Assembly: GCA_012932865.1 (NCBI GenBank)
Contig: SAXG01000012.1
Span: 248,001 to 312,000, forward strand
From: Amylostereum areolatum
Taxonomy: Eukaryota > Basidiomycota > Agaricomycetes > Russulales > Stereaceae
Length of the DNA: 64,000 nucleotides
Direction: 5' to 3'
Positions 50,866-61,716 of this stretch are shown here, one piece after another; position 1 is the stretch's first letter, and each line of letters begins with the position of its first letter. The position numbers and the translations under genes are program-made. The notes under the pieces were generated by a model. That model had not been told where the DNA came from, made no database searches, and was given only the letters and a program-made list of their open reading frames with translations.

Positions 50866-52433
50866 ATGGCAGCATCTACCTCTACAACAGAGACCCCCGC
50901 AAGATCCTTAAATCGCCAAGTTATCTTAGATGAAGACGAATACACCGCCGCTCTTTCCCACATCATTGCCCGCGACTTCTTTCCCTCCCTCGTCCACCTT
51001 GACGCCACCAATTCCTATCTCGATGCCATTGTCCTCCCAGGACCCTCAAACTATCTCTGACAGTGTCCGCCGCTTAGAGGAAATCTTAACGCCCGCGACC
51101 CGTCGTCGACCGTGGCAAACCCCCTCTGAAACACCGTATTTTGGTGCTGGGCCGTCCGACACCCCTCTGCGCACGCCGCGCGACGACAGCGCGCCGCCAG
51201 CGAAACGCGCTCGCTATGACGCCGACATGAGTCTCGACGACTTCCAAGCGCGCTACACATCCGAAGACAACGCGAGCTTCACAGGAAATCTTGGACGAGG
51301 AGAACAAGCAAAGACAGCAGAAGTATGGATGGGCTTGGGATGCGCAGAAGCGCGTGGAGGCTCAACGGGATCGGATGATTGAAGTCCGGGAGAGGGCTCT
51401 GATCGAGGCTCCGCCTGCACCGGGGGTACGCGAACGGATGAAGATCGAGCTTCCGACGCCTGCAGGACTAATCACGGCGGGAGGTGAGAACGAACTCGGG
51501 CGCGAGGATGCGCCGCGGCTTCAGAACGACGGTGGCAATGAAGGCGCATCGAAGGAGATGGTCGTGAAGGACAATTTGGACGGGGAAGAGCAGGAGGTTG
51601 TCGATGTCATGGCGCCGAAGAAGGACACTCGACCCGCGGGGGTGGACGGTTGGAAGTTCAAGACCCGGAATGCTCTCATGTTCTCACCCGACGCCGACGT
51701 CTCTCCTTACGATCCCACGCTCGTGTCCAGCCAGCAAGACAAACCTCAAAGTGATCAAACATGGGAACACTCGTCTAGATGAACAAGAGGAAGATGCCTC
51801 TGCCACGCGCGGCAGGTCCGAACCGCCTAGTCCAACCAGGAGCCGGATAGATGCTGCGATTACGGGCACGCCTTGTATGTATCTCATGCATGTCCTCCTC
51901 GCGAAATGCTAACTTCGTTGTAGATCGGCCAAGGTCACCAGGAGACGGCAATTTCTCTTACGTCCCCAACCTGCCCTCTCCCACACCTTCCGAGCTCGGA
52001 CCCGCGGCTGTGAAACAGCTGATGACCTGGGGCACACTCGCAGGCACCCCCCGCGTGCTATCCCAATCCGACGATCCTGCTGAGACTCCGGACACGCCCT
52101 TCCGTATTGCAGGACCTTCCGCCCGAGAGACACTCTCACACAGGCTTTCGACCACAGCGTCGAAATCTCTACGCACCAAGGCTAGCTTGCTCGGGATCAA
52201 CAGTCGACGGAAAGGCGATATGGGTCCGCCCTCCATGACCCCGCGTCGAGCAGAAGCGCCTGGTGCGCTTACTCCCGCGGCAAAGCGTCTTTTAGACCGT
52301 ACAACGATGGGTACAGCGGCCACGCGACGAGCCAGAGGCCATGGGGAGGCTGGCCGGGTGGGAGGGGAAGAAGGAAAAGGATCTGAACCGGGTGAGGTGG
52401 ACGCCTACTCCGAGCCCTGTGACACGGAGATGA
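50866..52433 (+). CDS. ESS2 / DGCR14 (Bis1) family nuclear protein
   Basis: The start at 50866 gives MAASTSTTETPARSLNRQVI, then LDEDEYTAALSHIIARDFFP and LVHLDATNSYLDAI. Family hallmarks follow: SSQDPQTISDSVRRLEEILT, SLDDFQARYTSEDNASFTEI, LDEENKQRQQKYGWAWDAQK, WKFKTRNALMFSPD, KVIKHGNTRL, NFSYVPNLPSPTPSELGPAA, MTWGTLAGTPRVL and AKRLLDRTTMGTAATRR. ESS2 proteins associate with spliceosomal complexes. Four one-base excesses (near 51031, 51283, 51745 and 52333) break the frame. With the last fixed the protein ends GKKEKDLNRVRWTPTPSPVT then R-R, stop 52431-52433, as in the family, instead of running on to about 52543. One intron lies at 51880-51922. It is tail to tail with the next gene, 75 bases apart. 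Confidence 0.87.
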
Positions 52434-52508
52434 CCCTACGGTGGACATTGGATTACGGAAGACCTAGACAGAAGGAATATGTTACACGGAGCAGAATACA
52501 CTACGGTG

Positions 52509-53403
52509 TTATGAACCCGATTCCGAAACTCTGCGCCGTTTAGCATCTGGAGGTGCGTCGTCCGGGGTTGATGGGCGGACCGACTGTGAGGCTTTCGGTT
52601 GCGCGATTACCTTTGGTTTTTTCTTGACCACGACACCCTTGAGAGGCTTTTTCGCGGGCTTCTTCGTCGGGGCGGTGGAAGCAGTAGATTTACCAGGAGG
52701 CGGCTTTGAGGATATGGATTCGGATGGAGCGAGGGGAGGAGGTGGCGGAGGGGATTTCACAACGACCTTGGATGCGACAGCTCTATGCTATGTGTTAGTT
52801 GGTGAACGCGAGAAGCGGGTCAGATTACACACTCCCGAAAACTCTTGAGTTCCTCGCCGTCCCGCATTTTGCGGTCGCGTTCCTCCTCCTCTTGCCGTTC
52901 GCGTACCGAATCCAAGAACATGATCTCGTCTTCTTCCAACGCACGAAACTGGTTAGCTAGCTTCGTCTTTTCCTCCCATTCCTCTTGCTTGGCAGCCTGA
53001 ACGAGATACGGTCACGGTGCCGTAAAGGGAACGTGTTCGCACGAGACGGCTTACTCGGTTGGCTGCCAGTTTCTGTGGATGGGAACAAGCCGGTCACGGC
53101 GTGGTCGTTAACGGCAGGACTGTGAGCGTTCATCGGCGAAGCGAAAGGGAAGGGAGCAAACATACCTCTGCCAAGCTCCTGCCGTCGTATGCATCCTCCT
53201 GGGGTTGGGGTGGAGGCTCCTGGCCGAGACTGGGAAGGTGTAAGGGGAGGAGCGCGCGAACGAGGAATCGCGAAAGAGACGGACCGAGAGTAAGCGGCTT
53301 TCCACTGTTCGTCGCGACGTGCACGAGCAGAATCGATATCAGACTGAGATACGAAGCGAGAGCCGACGACGCCTGAAGAGAGAGAGGGAATGTCTTCGGC
53401 CAT
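52509..53403 (-). CDS. NIP30 / PSME3IP1 (FAM192A) family protein
   Basis: The start ATG at 53403 gives MAEDIPSLSSGVVGSRFVSQ, then SDIDSARARRDEQWKAAYSR. After an intron comes LGQEPPPQPQEDAYDGRSLA joined to ERLAANRAAKQEEWEEKTKL, then ANQFRALEEDEIMFLDSVRE and RQEEEERDRKMRDGEELKSF. This matches the family's core (RFVSE, D-x-RSLYE, a helix with DEDE-x-x-FLD, R-x-EEE). The C-terminal tail is Pro/Lys-rich and ends PPDAKRRRVSESGS, a probable nuclear localisation signal (stop 52509). In animals the family binds the proteasome activator PA28-gamma; a fungal role is not established. Three short introns join in phase by eye. Confidence 0.82.
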
Positions 53404-53795
53404 CGTGGAAGAAGGGAATTTGAAGAAAGTGATGGCGCGAGTTGCAGGTGGCCGCGATGCGTTGCGCTCACCGCTCTGTGACTTTACCCCTTGTTACCTC
53501 TCGAACCTCCTGCTCCTTGTGCTTTACCCGGACTCAAAAATCGGGCAGGGCGGGGTCGACGTTGGCTCGGGCGAAAAGCTTCTGATTATATTTCGATTGG
53601 AGCTAGTGTCAAATTCGGGCTAAGACACACGCTTGTCCGTCAGTCAGGACTGAACTGGACTGAAGCTCCGTGGAGCTCATAAACCCGACGGGACTGCACA
53701 ACTTACCTCCGCAGCCCCCACGCATCCTCTCCTCCTCTGCCCTCGTCCCCGTCCCCCTCCCCTTCGTCCTTCTCCTCTTCTCCTAGCCTCCGTCG
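53404..53795. promoter_or_regulatory. Divergent promoter region
   Basis: These 392 bases separate divergent start codons at 53403 and 53796. The last 90 bases are CT-rich (CCTCTCCTCCTCTGCC), a common fungal promoter or leader feature. Confidence 0.4.
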
Positions 53796-55270
53796 ATGAC
53801 TGACCGGTCACGGTCTGACAAGTCTGGCCCCAGCAAGATCGCGCCCGCAGCGACCATCAAGACCGTCATCACTTCCCCTCGTTCGTCCTCTTTTCCCTCT
53901 TCCTCCGCACTTCACCCACCCGCATTCTACAGCATGGGCACGGGACGAGCCCCCATCTCCCACCGACTCCTTTCTTGCCCCGCCTCCGTCCCCAGGCGGT
54001 TCTCGCCCTCCCTCAGAAGCTCGTCGCTCCGACGTCTTTTCCCTCCAGTCATCCACAGGCGTACCCCCTGATTCAGAACATCGCTGGTTCCCGTTCACCC
54101 GTCGGAGACAGGACACCGTCTCTCACCCAACCCAAGACGATCGCTTTTCCAGCCTCGACTCTTCACATCATCTAGAAAAGACCGTCACCTCTTTGTCCGA
54201 TACCCAAGCCCCTTCCACCATCGCGCCCCGCGATGAATTCGCTTCCGGTCACACACCGCAAGCTTCCACAAGTCGCATGCGTGACTGGGGCCTGCACATA
54301 TCTCTACCACCTCCCACTCCCGCACCAAACACCCTTTCCCAGAGCAGAACACCCGGCTGGGATTCCCCTTGGGTTGCCAAACCCTTCGAGCCGAGAGCTA
54401 AAGGCGAACCGTACGAGGAACTCGAAAACGAACATCCCGATACCACCCCGAACAGCGCCGTTTCCGATCTCAGTAGATGGACCCGACTCAAGAAAAGGGC
54501 TCGGAGATATCTTCTCACCAATCCATATGTGCCTCTGGTGTGCACTCACCGTCTTTCCCCCCGAATGCATATCTGACCGACACCCTACCGAATTCAGCTT
54601 TTCCGATTCATCAATATCACTTTCACTACCTCTGCCCTCGCCGTCGCTATTCGCATCCGCATCATTGAGTCGCGCAGTAATGTCACGGGTGCCCTCGGAA
54701 GCTCGCCGTCAGTGGCTTTCAGTGACCTCTCTCTCCAATGCTGACATGAGTTCCCTTATTCTCGCAGGACCCTTGTTGTCATCTTTGCGCCGCTGACCCT
54801 CGTCCACGTCATGGTAGCCATTTACGTGCGCCTCATTTCCACTCATCCCCGCATATATCCCTCATCCATTCATTCGTCTCCAGCTCGAATACTTTGGGAG
54901 ACCGCTCGGCCTATGGAGAACGTCCGCAAAACTCGCTCATACCCTTCTCGAAGTCTTGTTCATATGCGCGTGGTCCGCCGCACTGTCACTGTGCTTCGAC
55001 AACTTTTTCACATCCCTCATCCCATGCGCCCTACCGTCACAGATCAGATGGTATAGCACACTACACCGCCCTCCAAGCCCTTTCGGAAACATCGGTGGCT
55101 CGCTGGGTCCGGGCGACATGTTGTGCGATGACCAGCTCGTACTTATATGTCTGGTTGGCCTCGGTCTCCTGATGTACTGTTTCAACCTGGTCATCAGTCT
55201 CTATCGGATATTCGAGAAGGTGAAGGTGCATAATCACAACCTTTGGGTAGGGTCGACCACCCGTGTATAG
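53796..55270 (+). CDS. SRF1-like membrane protein (regulator of phospholipase D family)
   Basis: The start at 53796 gives MTDRSRSDKSGPSKIAPAAT. A disordered N-terminal half contains EHRWFPFTRRRQDT and RDWGLHISLPPPTPAPNTLS. The C-terminal half holds four or more membrane segments across four exons: YVPL joined to LFRFINITFTTSALAVAIRI, TLVVIFAPLTLVHVMVAIY, LLEVLFICAWSAALSLCFDN and VLICLVGLGLLMYCFNLVIS. Between them lies YFGRPLGLWRTSAKLAHTLL. From memory this order matches basidiomycete proteins annotated as phospholipase D regulator SRF1; I could not check by search. The N-terminal frame shifts by one base between about 53880 and 53950, where the early frame must give way to the one encoding EPPSPTDSFLAPPPSPGG. 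The stop is 55268-55270. Confidence 0.72.
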
Positions 55271-55589
55271 TTATTCGTATTCTGATCCATTCTTTCACTC
55301 GTTTCGCCCTGTTGCCTGCCGCTCATTTGCGCCCTATACCTTGCTTCCTTGCACCTGTACTATACGTGTACACACACATTTCACGGACCAGCCTACTCTC
55401 GGGGCTTTCTACCTAGCAGCTACCTTATTCCTGCAAATGTACTTATTTTGTACTCCAGTCGCGAGAAGCCGCGGCGTGAATTGCAATGGCCTGACTCGAT
55501 TGCGCCATTGCGGCTCAGCATCGTCTATGATAATAAGTGCAACTACCAGGCAACAGGCTGCTGTTCTGCTTTCCTCCCCTTCCTCTGCG
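55271..55589. other. Intergenic between the SRF1-like and SLC35 genes
   Basis: This 319-base region has no supported feature; it holds the promoter of the downstream gene. Confidence 0.3.
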
Positions 55590-57296
55590 ATGGACGTGTC
55601 CTCGGGGCCACGCTCTTCCTCGCGCGGCAAGTCACCAGCAACGAGGCCGGAGCGGGCAGACTACGCGGTCGGGATAGGCTTGCTTCTTATCGTGGTGTTC
55701 CTCTGGACGGGTTCCAACTTCGTTACACAAGTACATGCCACGCCCATATTTCTCTAGCGTAGAGCACTAAGTATCGACTGTTCTTACAGGACCTTTTCAC
55801 TGGCGGTTATACCAAACCTTTCCTGTGCGTTCTGCTACCGCCTGATGGCACGGACAAGGATATTCACTGGTTGCGACAGTGTCACCTACCTCACCACCAG
55901 CTCGTTCACGGTCTATTTACTTCCCTTTCTTCTCCGGAGGGCATGGAAAAGATATCATGGGACGGGGAAGGAGAGGGGCATTGGGTGCGCAATATCGTAC
56001 CAGTCTTACGATCGCCCTGCTGATCTTTCTGGCTACAGACCATTTGAAGAGTATGAACCGCTAGTGGACGACGAAACCCATCCACGACCGACTGTTCGCA
56101 CCATGCCCTCTTATACCTTGATAATCAGTGCTAATTACGATGCAGAGCCCGTATCGACGAAGTATCTCGATCTCCCGCGAACTCCCTCCTCATTCCAACA
56201 CGGCGAGACTGACAACCCGTGAAACGGCTCAATTGGCTTCTGTTTTCTGTTTTCTGTGGTTCGTGGCAAACTGGACACTCAATGCGGGGTTAGAATATAC
56301 CAGCGTCGCGAGCGCGACCATCCTGTCGAGCATGAGCGGTGCGTCGTGATACAGGGCTTGTCGCGCAGCGTGTACTTAACACCTTCCCTCAGGATTTTTC
56401 ACGATGGTCATCGGGAGGCTATTTAAAGTGGAGATGCTGAGTGTTGCGAAAGTGAGCGCTGTTGTGACCAGGTACGATTCATTTGCGCATACGCCTCTTT
56501 CATGTCCTGAGTCCCAATGTCAGCTTCGTGGGTGTGATCCTTGTATCTCTTTCCGACTCCGGATCACCCAACCCCTCGTCGCCTATACCCAATGATTCCT
56601 CGCAGGCCGAATACACTTATCGCCCTTTGCTTGGTGACGCATTGGCCCTCATGTCGGCTTTCTTTTACGCACTGTACGTCACCCTACTCAAGGTCCGCAT
56701 CGGTTCGGAGTCCCGCATCGACATGCAACTTTTCTTCGGGTTCGTGGGCCTGTTTAACATCATCGGATGTTGGCCCATCGGCGTGATCCTACACCTAACG
56801 GGTGTGGAGAAGTTCGAGCTGCCAACGTCCGGCCGTATAGTCGCAGCGTTGCTCATCAATGTACGGCACCGTTTTTCCTTTATGAGCTCAAGTGGGCTTA
56901 GCCAGTTAAATTCCGGTGCAGATGGGGATTACGCTGTCAAGCGATTACATCTACGTTCTGGCCATGCTAAAGACAACGCCACTTGTCGTAACCATCGGGC
57001 TAAGCCTTACGATGCCGTTGGCCGTCGTCGGAGACCTCCTTCTCGGACACACCACGAAGGCCCAGGTCGTATTTGGCGCATTGCTCGTTCTCGCCAGTTT
57101 TGTCGTCATCGGCGTCGAAGACTCCAAGGAGGCCTCTGCACCCCATCCTCATCCCGCTGTGTCAAATCCCGAGCTTGACGGTTCGGAAGCCGACCGGGGA
57201 CGACGGTCCTTGTCTCGCGTGCGGTGGCGGCAGGAGGTTGAGCAGGAGGTTGAGGTACTCGATCTGGGAACTGCGGAGGATGAGGGTCGCAGATGA
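55590..57296 (+). CDS. SLC35F5-like / THI74-like EamA transporter
   Basis: Seven exons (55590-55730, 55790-55824, 55880-56093, 56146-56338, 56393-56471, 56524-56860, 56922-57296) sum to 1374 nt (457 aa). Hydrophobic segments in order: YAVGIGLLLIVVFLWTGSNF, TYLTTSSFTVYLLPFLLRRA, TAQLASVFCFLWFVANWTLN, AGLEYTSVASATILSSMSGF, LGDALALMSAFFYALYVTLL, FFGFVGLFNIIGCWPIGVIL, SSDYIYVLAMLKTTPLVVTI, GLSLTMPLAVVGDLLLG and VVFGALLVLASFVVIGVED. The pattern, including NWTLNA..YTSVASATILSSMSG, fits the SLC35F/EamA drug-metabolite transporter superfamily (yeast THI74/YML018C). The substrate is unknown. Acidic loops and a C-terminal tail are cytoplasmic by inference. No frame problem; exon 2 is only 35 nt. Confidence 0.88.
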
Positions 57297-57708
57297 TATT
57301 GGGATAGGAATATATATATGATACATGATGGATTTGACCGTTTTCTTGGGACATGGAGCTTGTGGTGCGCTTTCTTACGGCGGACATTCTTCATTCGCAC
57401 CGAGCATGCCCGCGGATATATAGATCGATGTGATTCGTTGTAGCTACTATAATATGACTCCACGTTGGTACCAAGATAGCGACGAGCCACGTTTGTCTCG
57501 GCGATGTCGAATTCTTATATGGATGAGAGTGCTGTGTGCTGGTCAAGTGCTGGCACTGCAACGGTGGCACCCAGGGCAAAGGGGAAGATTGAGACACTTA
57601 CGTAATGAACAAAGCTATTGCCGTGAAGAGTACTACTGGTCCTTACTGGTCCTCGAGACTCGACTTGCGTTTAACTGTTTGACCACTGATCCTTGTTCTC
57701 TGTCTACA
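57297..57708. other. Intergenic, promoter of SLX9
   Basis: No gene is supported in these 412 bases. An AT-rich run (ATATATATGATAC) near 57310 is probably the 3' region of the transporter gene. Confidence 0.35.
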
Positions 57709-58589
57709 ATGGTGAGCATCACTCCTTTCCTACATCACTCTCGAAGTCGACGTTCAAAAGCAAGCGTTAGCCAAAAGAACGACGCCAACGCTCAGTCGCG
57801 CATGCATCCTCTGTCAAGCCCATCAAGCGACAGTTCGCTGTCCAGGACAATGCCGTCGAGCATATCGCAGTCGGCGACCAGATCGAGGCGTCGGTACGTC
57901 GCACTTCCTGTGCTTCCTGGCCGAGGATCTCTGATAAGAGTACATCGCTACCATAGGCCGAGGATATCCTTCAAGGCTTGGATGATGACCCAGCAGATGC
58001 TCCAAACGCCTTGAAGAAAAAGGAGAAACGGCAGCTCAAACACGAGCTCTTTCTTGAACGTATGTTTCATCTCCTTCCCTGTCGGACCTCTTACCCAAAC
58101 AGCAACGTTACTAGGTTTGGAAGCGACCCGCGCGCCATACTCCAAATCACACGCACGCCGCATCAAGCGGAAAGAAAAAGAGGAGCTCGTCGGAGGCCTG
58201 GGCGGCCTTAAGTCTGTGCTCTCATCACTTGGCCATGACATCCAGCCTTCCGGTTCGGTAATCAACTCTGCCAATCTTACCACTGGTCGTGACGGCGCTC
58301 CGGCTTCCTGCACCCACCGTACGAGCCCATGCAGGGCTAATCGGAGAAGGCAAAGGTGCGCCTCTGAAGCAGGGTCGACGAAAACAAGCTCTGTAAGCTC
58401 CTCTTCCCCTCTGATGCGATGCGCGGCCCGATTGCTGACTTGGCTGTGCGCTGTGCATACAGCAAAGTGGAACAGTTCAGGATGCCGCAAATTTTGGCCA
58501 ATCCCGAGTTTATCGCAAATCCCTTCCAGACAATTCGAACGCACGCAAAAAACACTCTGATACAGCATCAGCCTCCATCAACGGACTGA
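57709..58589 (+). CDS. SLX9: SLX9-like ribosome biogenesis protein
   Basis: Exon 1 is just ATG (57709-57711), followed by a GTGAGC donor and acceptor at 57770, as in RPS28. The protein then reads PKERRQRSVAHASSVKPIKR, QFAVQDNAVEHIAVGDQIEA and KKKEKRQLKHELFLE joined to RLEATRAPYSKSHARRIKRK, then EKEELVGGLGGLKSVLSSLG. After one excess base near 58300 it continues LIGEGKGAPLKQGRRKQAL, VEQFRMPQILANPEFIANPF and QTIRTHAKNTLIQHQPPSTD (stop 58587-58589). The basic helix with SKSHARR and the C-terminal F-x-x-NPF-x-TIR-x-H block are SLX9 family features. SLX9 joins pre-40S particles and aids nuclear export. Family assignment is good; the exon around 58250-58390 is affected by the frame break. Confidence 0.82.
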
Positions 58590-58995
58590 CATCTCGAATC
58601 ATAGCCTTTACTTACTGTCTTGTGCACGCTCCACCACATAGCTGCCTTATACTCAGAACGACTATCTTCTGAGTTAGGTCAGCCACGGAGACTGCATAGC
58701 TACAGTTTTCCATTGAACGAAGAATGCGCAGACAATGATATTAGTGACAACATCCGGTGATACATATACGTGCGGGGGGTATAACAAGGACATGATGCAG
58801 AAGGGGCATAGGTACATAATCAAACAATGAGGCGAAAATCCACCAGCCAAACGTACACGTCCTTTCAATCCCACTAATGTCTCTACGACCCATCTAATAG
58901 CATCGAGACATAAAAGTACTGCGAGGGAGGAAAACACATCGTTGCCTACACGACCGACATATTCGCGCTCTCGCAAGTACATCGGAATGCAACGT
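58590..58995. other. Convergent intergenic region
   Basis: These 406 bases lie between two convergent 3' ends. They are AT-richer than the flanks and no gene is supported. Confidence 0.35.
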
Positions 58996-61474
58996 TTAGT
59001 CGTCCCCTTCTTCCCCTGTGCGGCTCATACCTGCGCTCCAGACAGTACTTCCACTGCCACTGCCACCACCACTTGTCCGACTACGCCTGCTTCCCGACTT
59101 GCGTCGGGGTCCTATCTCTGTAAATCCTCCGCTCAGGCCTTTGGCCATCTCGACGCTTAGGGCTTGCTCTCGGGCTTCCAACGCGGCGATTGTGTTCTCG
59201 GCTTCTGCGTGGACAAGCGCTTCCTGCGTGAGGCCGTTCTGTCCGCTTGAGGGAGCCGACTTCGTCGAAGACGCATCAGAAGTAACGGCCGACCGGCGAA
59301 AGAAGGAAAACCGTGATGGAGGACTCGACGCCGCTGAGCTGACATCGTCCACCAGGGGAGAAGACAGAGGGGCGGGGTCCGGGGTGGAGTAGCTCTTGAT
59401 AATGGGAGGTGCATTTGGTTTCTCGATGCCCATGAGCTTCATGGTCGCGTGAAGCCGCTCGCGCTCGCGACGATCTTCGTCATCCTCGTGCGTTTCCAGC
59501 TTGCGCGCCCCTGTGACTTTGGCCGCACCAGCCTGAAGGGTAAGCGGTCGAAGGTTGGGGTTCGGTTCTAGCTTCTTATCACCACCGAAAAGTGAGAACC
59601 CACGCCAGTCAAACGACATGGAGCGGCGCTGGGGCTTGCTGGTGAGGGTAGGACTCGTCGCTGCGCTTGAGTTGGCGCTGCCGGATAAAGGCGGAGAGTT
59701 GAAGGTTGTGAGCCTTTCTGGCTGAGGAGAAGTGGGAGTAGGAGCGGATCGAGCAAACATGGTATTCCGTCGTTTGCCCTTGTCTGACCGGACAGTGCCG
59801 GTGTGTAAAGTTGCGGTAGAAGGTGTCTGAGGACTCTTGTCGTAATCGATCGCCAGGACGTGTTCGAATCCTTCTTGAGCAATAATTCTGTCGATGATCT
59901 TCGACGCGTAGAGGGAAAGGGCCTTGTTGGCGTCTTCGAGCGACTTGATCTTTGACTTCATGGCATCCACATCGTTTGACGAGCCACTCGGTTCCAGCGT
60001 GGCCTCGGTCTTCTTGTTGGCTTCGGAAGAGCCCTTCTTGCCCCGCTTTCCCTTGTTGTTGACGGACCGGTCGTCAACGCGGCCGTCGAGGATGTCCTTA
60101 TTCTCCGCCCGCCCAAGTTCGGCAGCCAGATCGAGCCCAGGACCGGTGATCGGAAGGTCTGCGAGCGATTCGCCACGGGGTGCGGTCGGAGAATGGGATA
60201 TAGAGCCTCCATGCCGACGACGGGAAGAACGATTGCGAGCGGAGCCTGCACGAGACCCGGCGTCGTCTGCATCGGGCTTTTCTTCGTTGTCCTTTTCCTC
60301 GCCGTCAGTGACATTGCTGTATTCAGGATCAAGCGTCTCGTCTGGGTGTTCATTGAGTGTGTCCAAATGGCTTCGGGTGCCGCTCTGCATGCTACCCACA
60401 TCTTCATCTTCTTGCTCGTCTGATTCTTGGTCGCTGGATTCAGCACTGTCAGCGCCCATCTGGCGCATGAGATCGAATTGGCCATTGAGGGTCCTCTCGC
60501 GGAGGAGGATGTTATAACTTTCGTTCTCTTCCTGAAGGCCGTTGTTGACCCGCTTGAGGTCAACGAGCTGCGTTTGCAAGTGAACAAGCGTGTTCTGCAA
60601 TGAGGCATAGGAAGTTGATAAAGTCGATAGCTCTAAGCGAAGGGCTGTCATCTCGGCGGGTTCCGAGTCCTGGTCCTCTGCCTCCCGGGATGGTGTCATA
60701 GGTTGAGGAGGGATCTCATCATCTTCATCCTCGGCCTCCGCTTCTGATTCTTGGTCGACAACGATGGATGGGGAAGGCGGTACAGGGGGGTTTCGCCTTG
60801 TATGTGTAAGTGACTGGATGCGCGACTTGAGATGCTGCTCGTTATCGTAGAAGGCCTGGCGCTCGGCCTCAAAAGACGAGGTCTGTACAGAAAGATGATA
60901 AAAAAAGATCGACGAAAGAACATGGAAGGTGACGTACCTGCTCGTTGTATCTCCGATGAACGTCTCGCTTCTCCTTCTCGAGCTCTCTAACTTGAGACCG
61001 CAACTTCTCTGCGACTTCAATGCGAGCGGCCATTTCCTCCTCCATCCTGTTTTGTTCGGTATAGAGTTCATTGAGTCTGATTTCGGCAGCATTGAGAGCC
61101 GAGGACATATGGCCATTCTCTTCCGTGAGCGTTGCAATAGACTGCTCTTTATTCTGAAGTTGAACGAGGAGCTAGCGGACGTTGAGCTATGGGCCGAGAG
61201 GGAACGGCGGCGGCGGGCATACCTGCTCCTTCTGCTCTGTCTCATGTTTGAGGGATTCGGCGAGGGCTTCGCGGGTACCTGGGGTTAGCGGGGGAGGGGT
61301 GGCAGCTTTAATGGACCCTCGACGAGACGGAGAGGTGATATTTGCGGATACGCGAGGGTTAACAGCTGAGCGGGCGGTCGCACCGCGGGCGATGGGGGCT
61401 GATGGGACGGAGGAGACAGATGATGTGCGTCTTGAAGTTGGAGGAGCTATACGAGGACCAGCCGTTGTTGCCAT
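58996..61474 (-). CDS. Large uncharacterised coiled-coil protein
   Basis: The start ATG at 61474 gives MATTAGPRIAPPTSRRTSSV, a Ser/Pro/Arg-rich head. After an intron (about 61223-61172) a coiled coil begins: LLVQLQNKEQSIATLTEENG, ALNAAEIRLNELYTEQNRME and EEMAARIEVAEKLRSQVREL. It continues after a second intron near 60940-60885 with SFEAERQAFYDNEQHLKSRI and LHLTQ-type heptads through LQNTLVHLQTQLVDLKRVNN. An acidic region and a third helix (DAMKSKIKSLEDANKALSLY, ASKIIDRIIAQEGFEHVL) precede a Ser-rich C-terminus containing FDWRGFSLFGGDKKLEPNPN and ATMKLMGIEKPNAPP. It is about 800 residues in total. I do not recognise the family; cytoskeletal or trafficking roles are typical for such proteins but not shown. 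No frame break seen. Confidence 0.72.
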
Positions 61475-61716
61475 GATTGTCGTGATATATGTGGAGAGAT
61501 GTAAAAGGGAAGGGGAAAGGGAGGGGAAAGGGGAAAAGGGGTATCGGGCAAGGCAGTTGCCAGCAGTCGCACTGGTTGCGACTTGCGAGCAGTAGCGCTG
61601 TCGGCGACGACCCTGGTCCCTCGGCAACGGGCAACCGTCGCTTTGCAGTCGCGATCACGTGCACTCCTCTCTCTTTCTCCCCCACCGCGGAGTCGCGGAC
61701 GAACGCAAGCGGTCCA
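61475..61716. promoter_or_regulatory. Divergent promoter between the coiled-coil gene and XRCC2
   Basis: Only 242 bases separate the two divergent starts. A purine-rich run of GGGAAAGG units (61507-61540) lies close to the coiled-coil start. Confidence 0.45.

Noticed and set aside
59924..60517. Plus-strand 197-residue Ser-rich frame opposite the coiled-coil gene
   Set aside because: It is the antisense shadow of an acidic, Ser-rich coding region.
58996..61245. Single 749-residue frame on the minus strand as the whole gene
   Set aside because: Its first 100 residues are out of frame with the coiled coil; two introns and the ATG at 61474 give a consistent protein.
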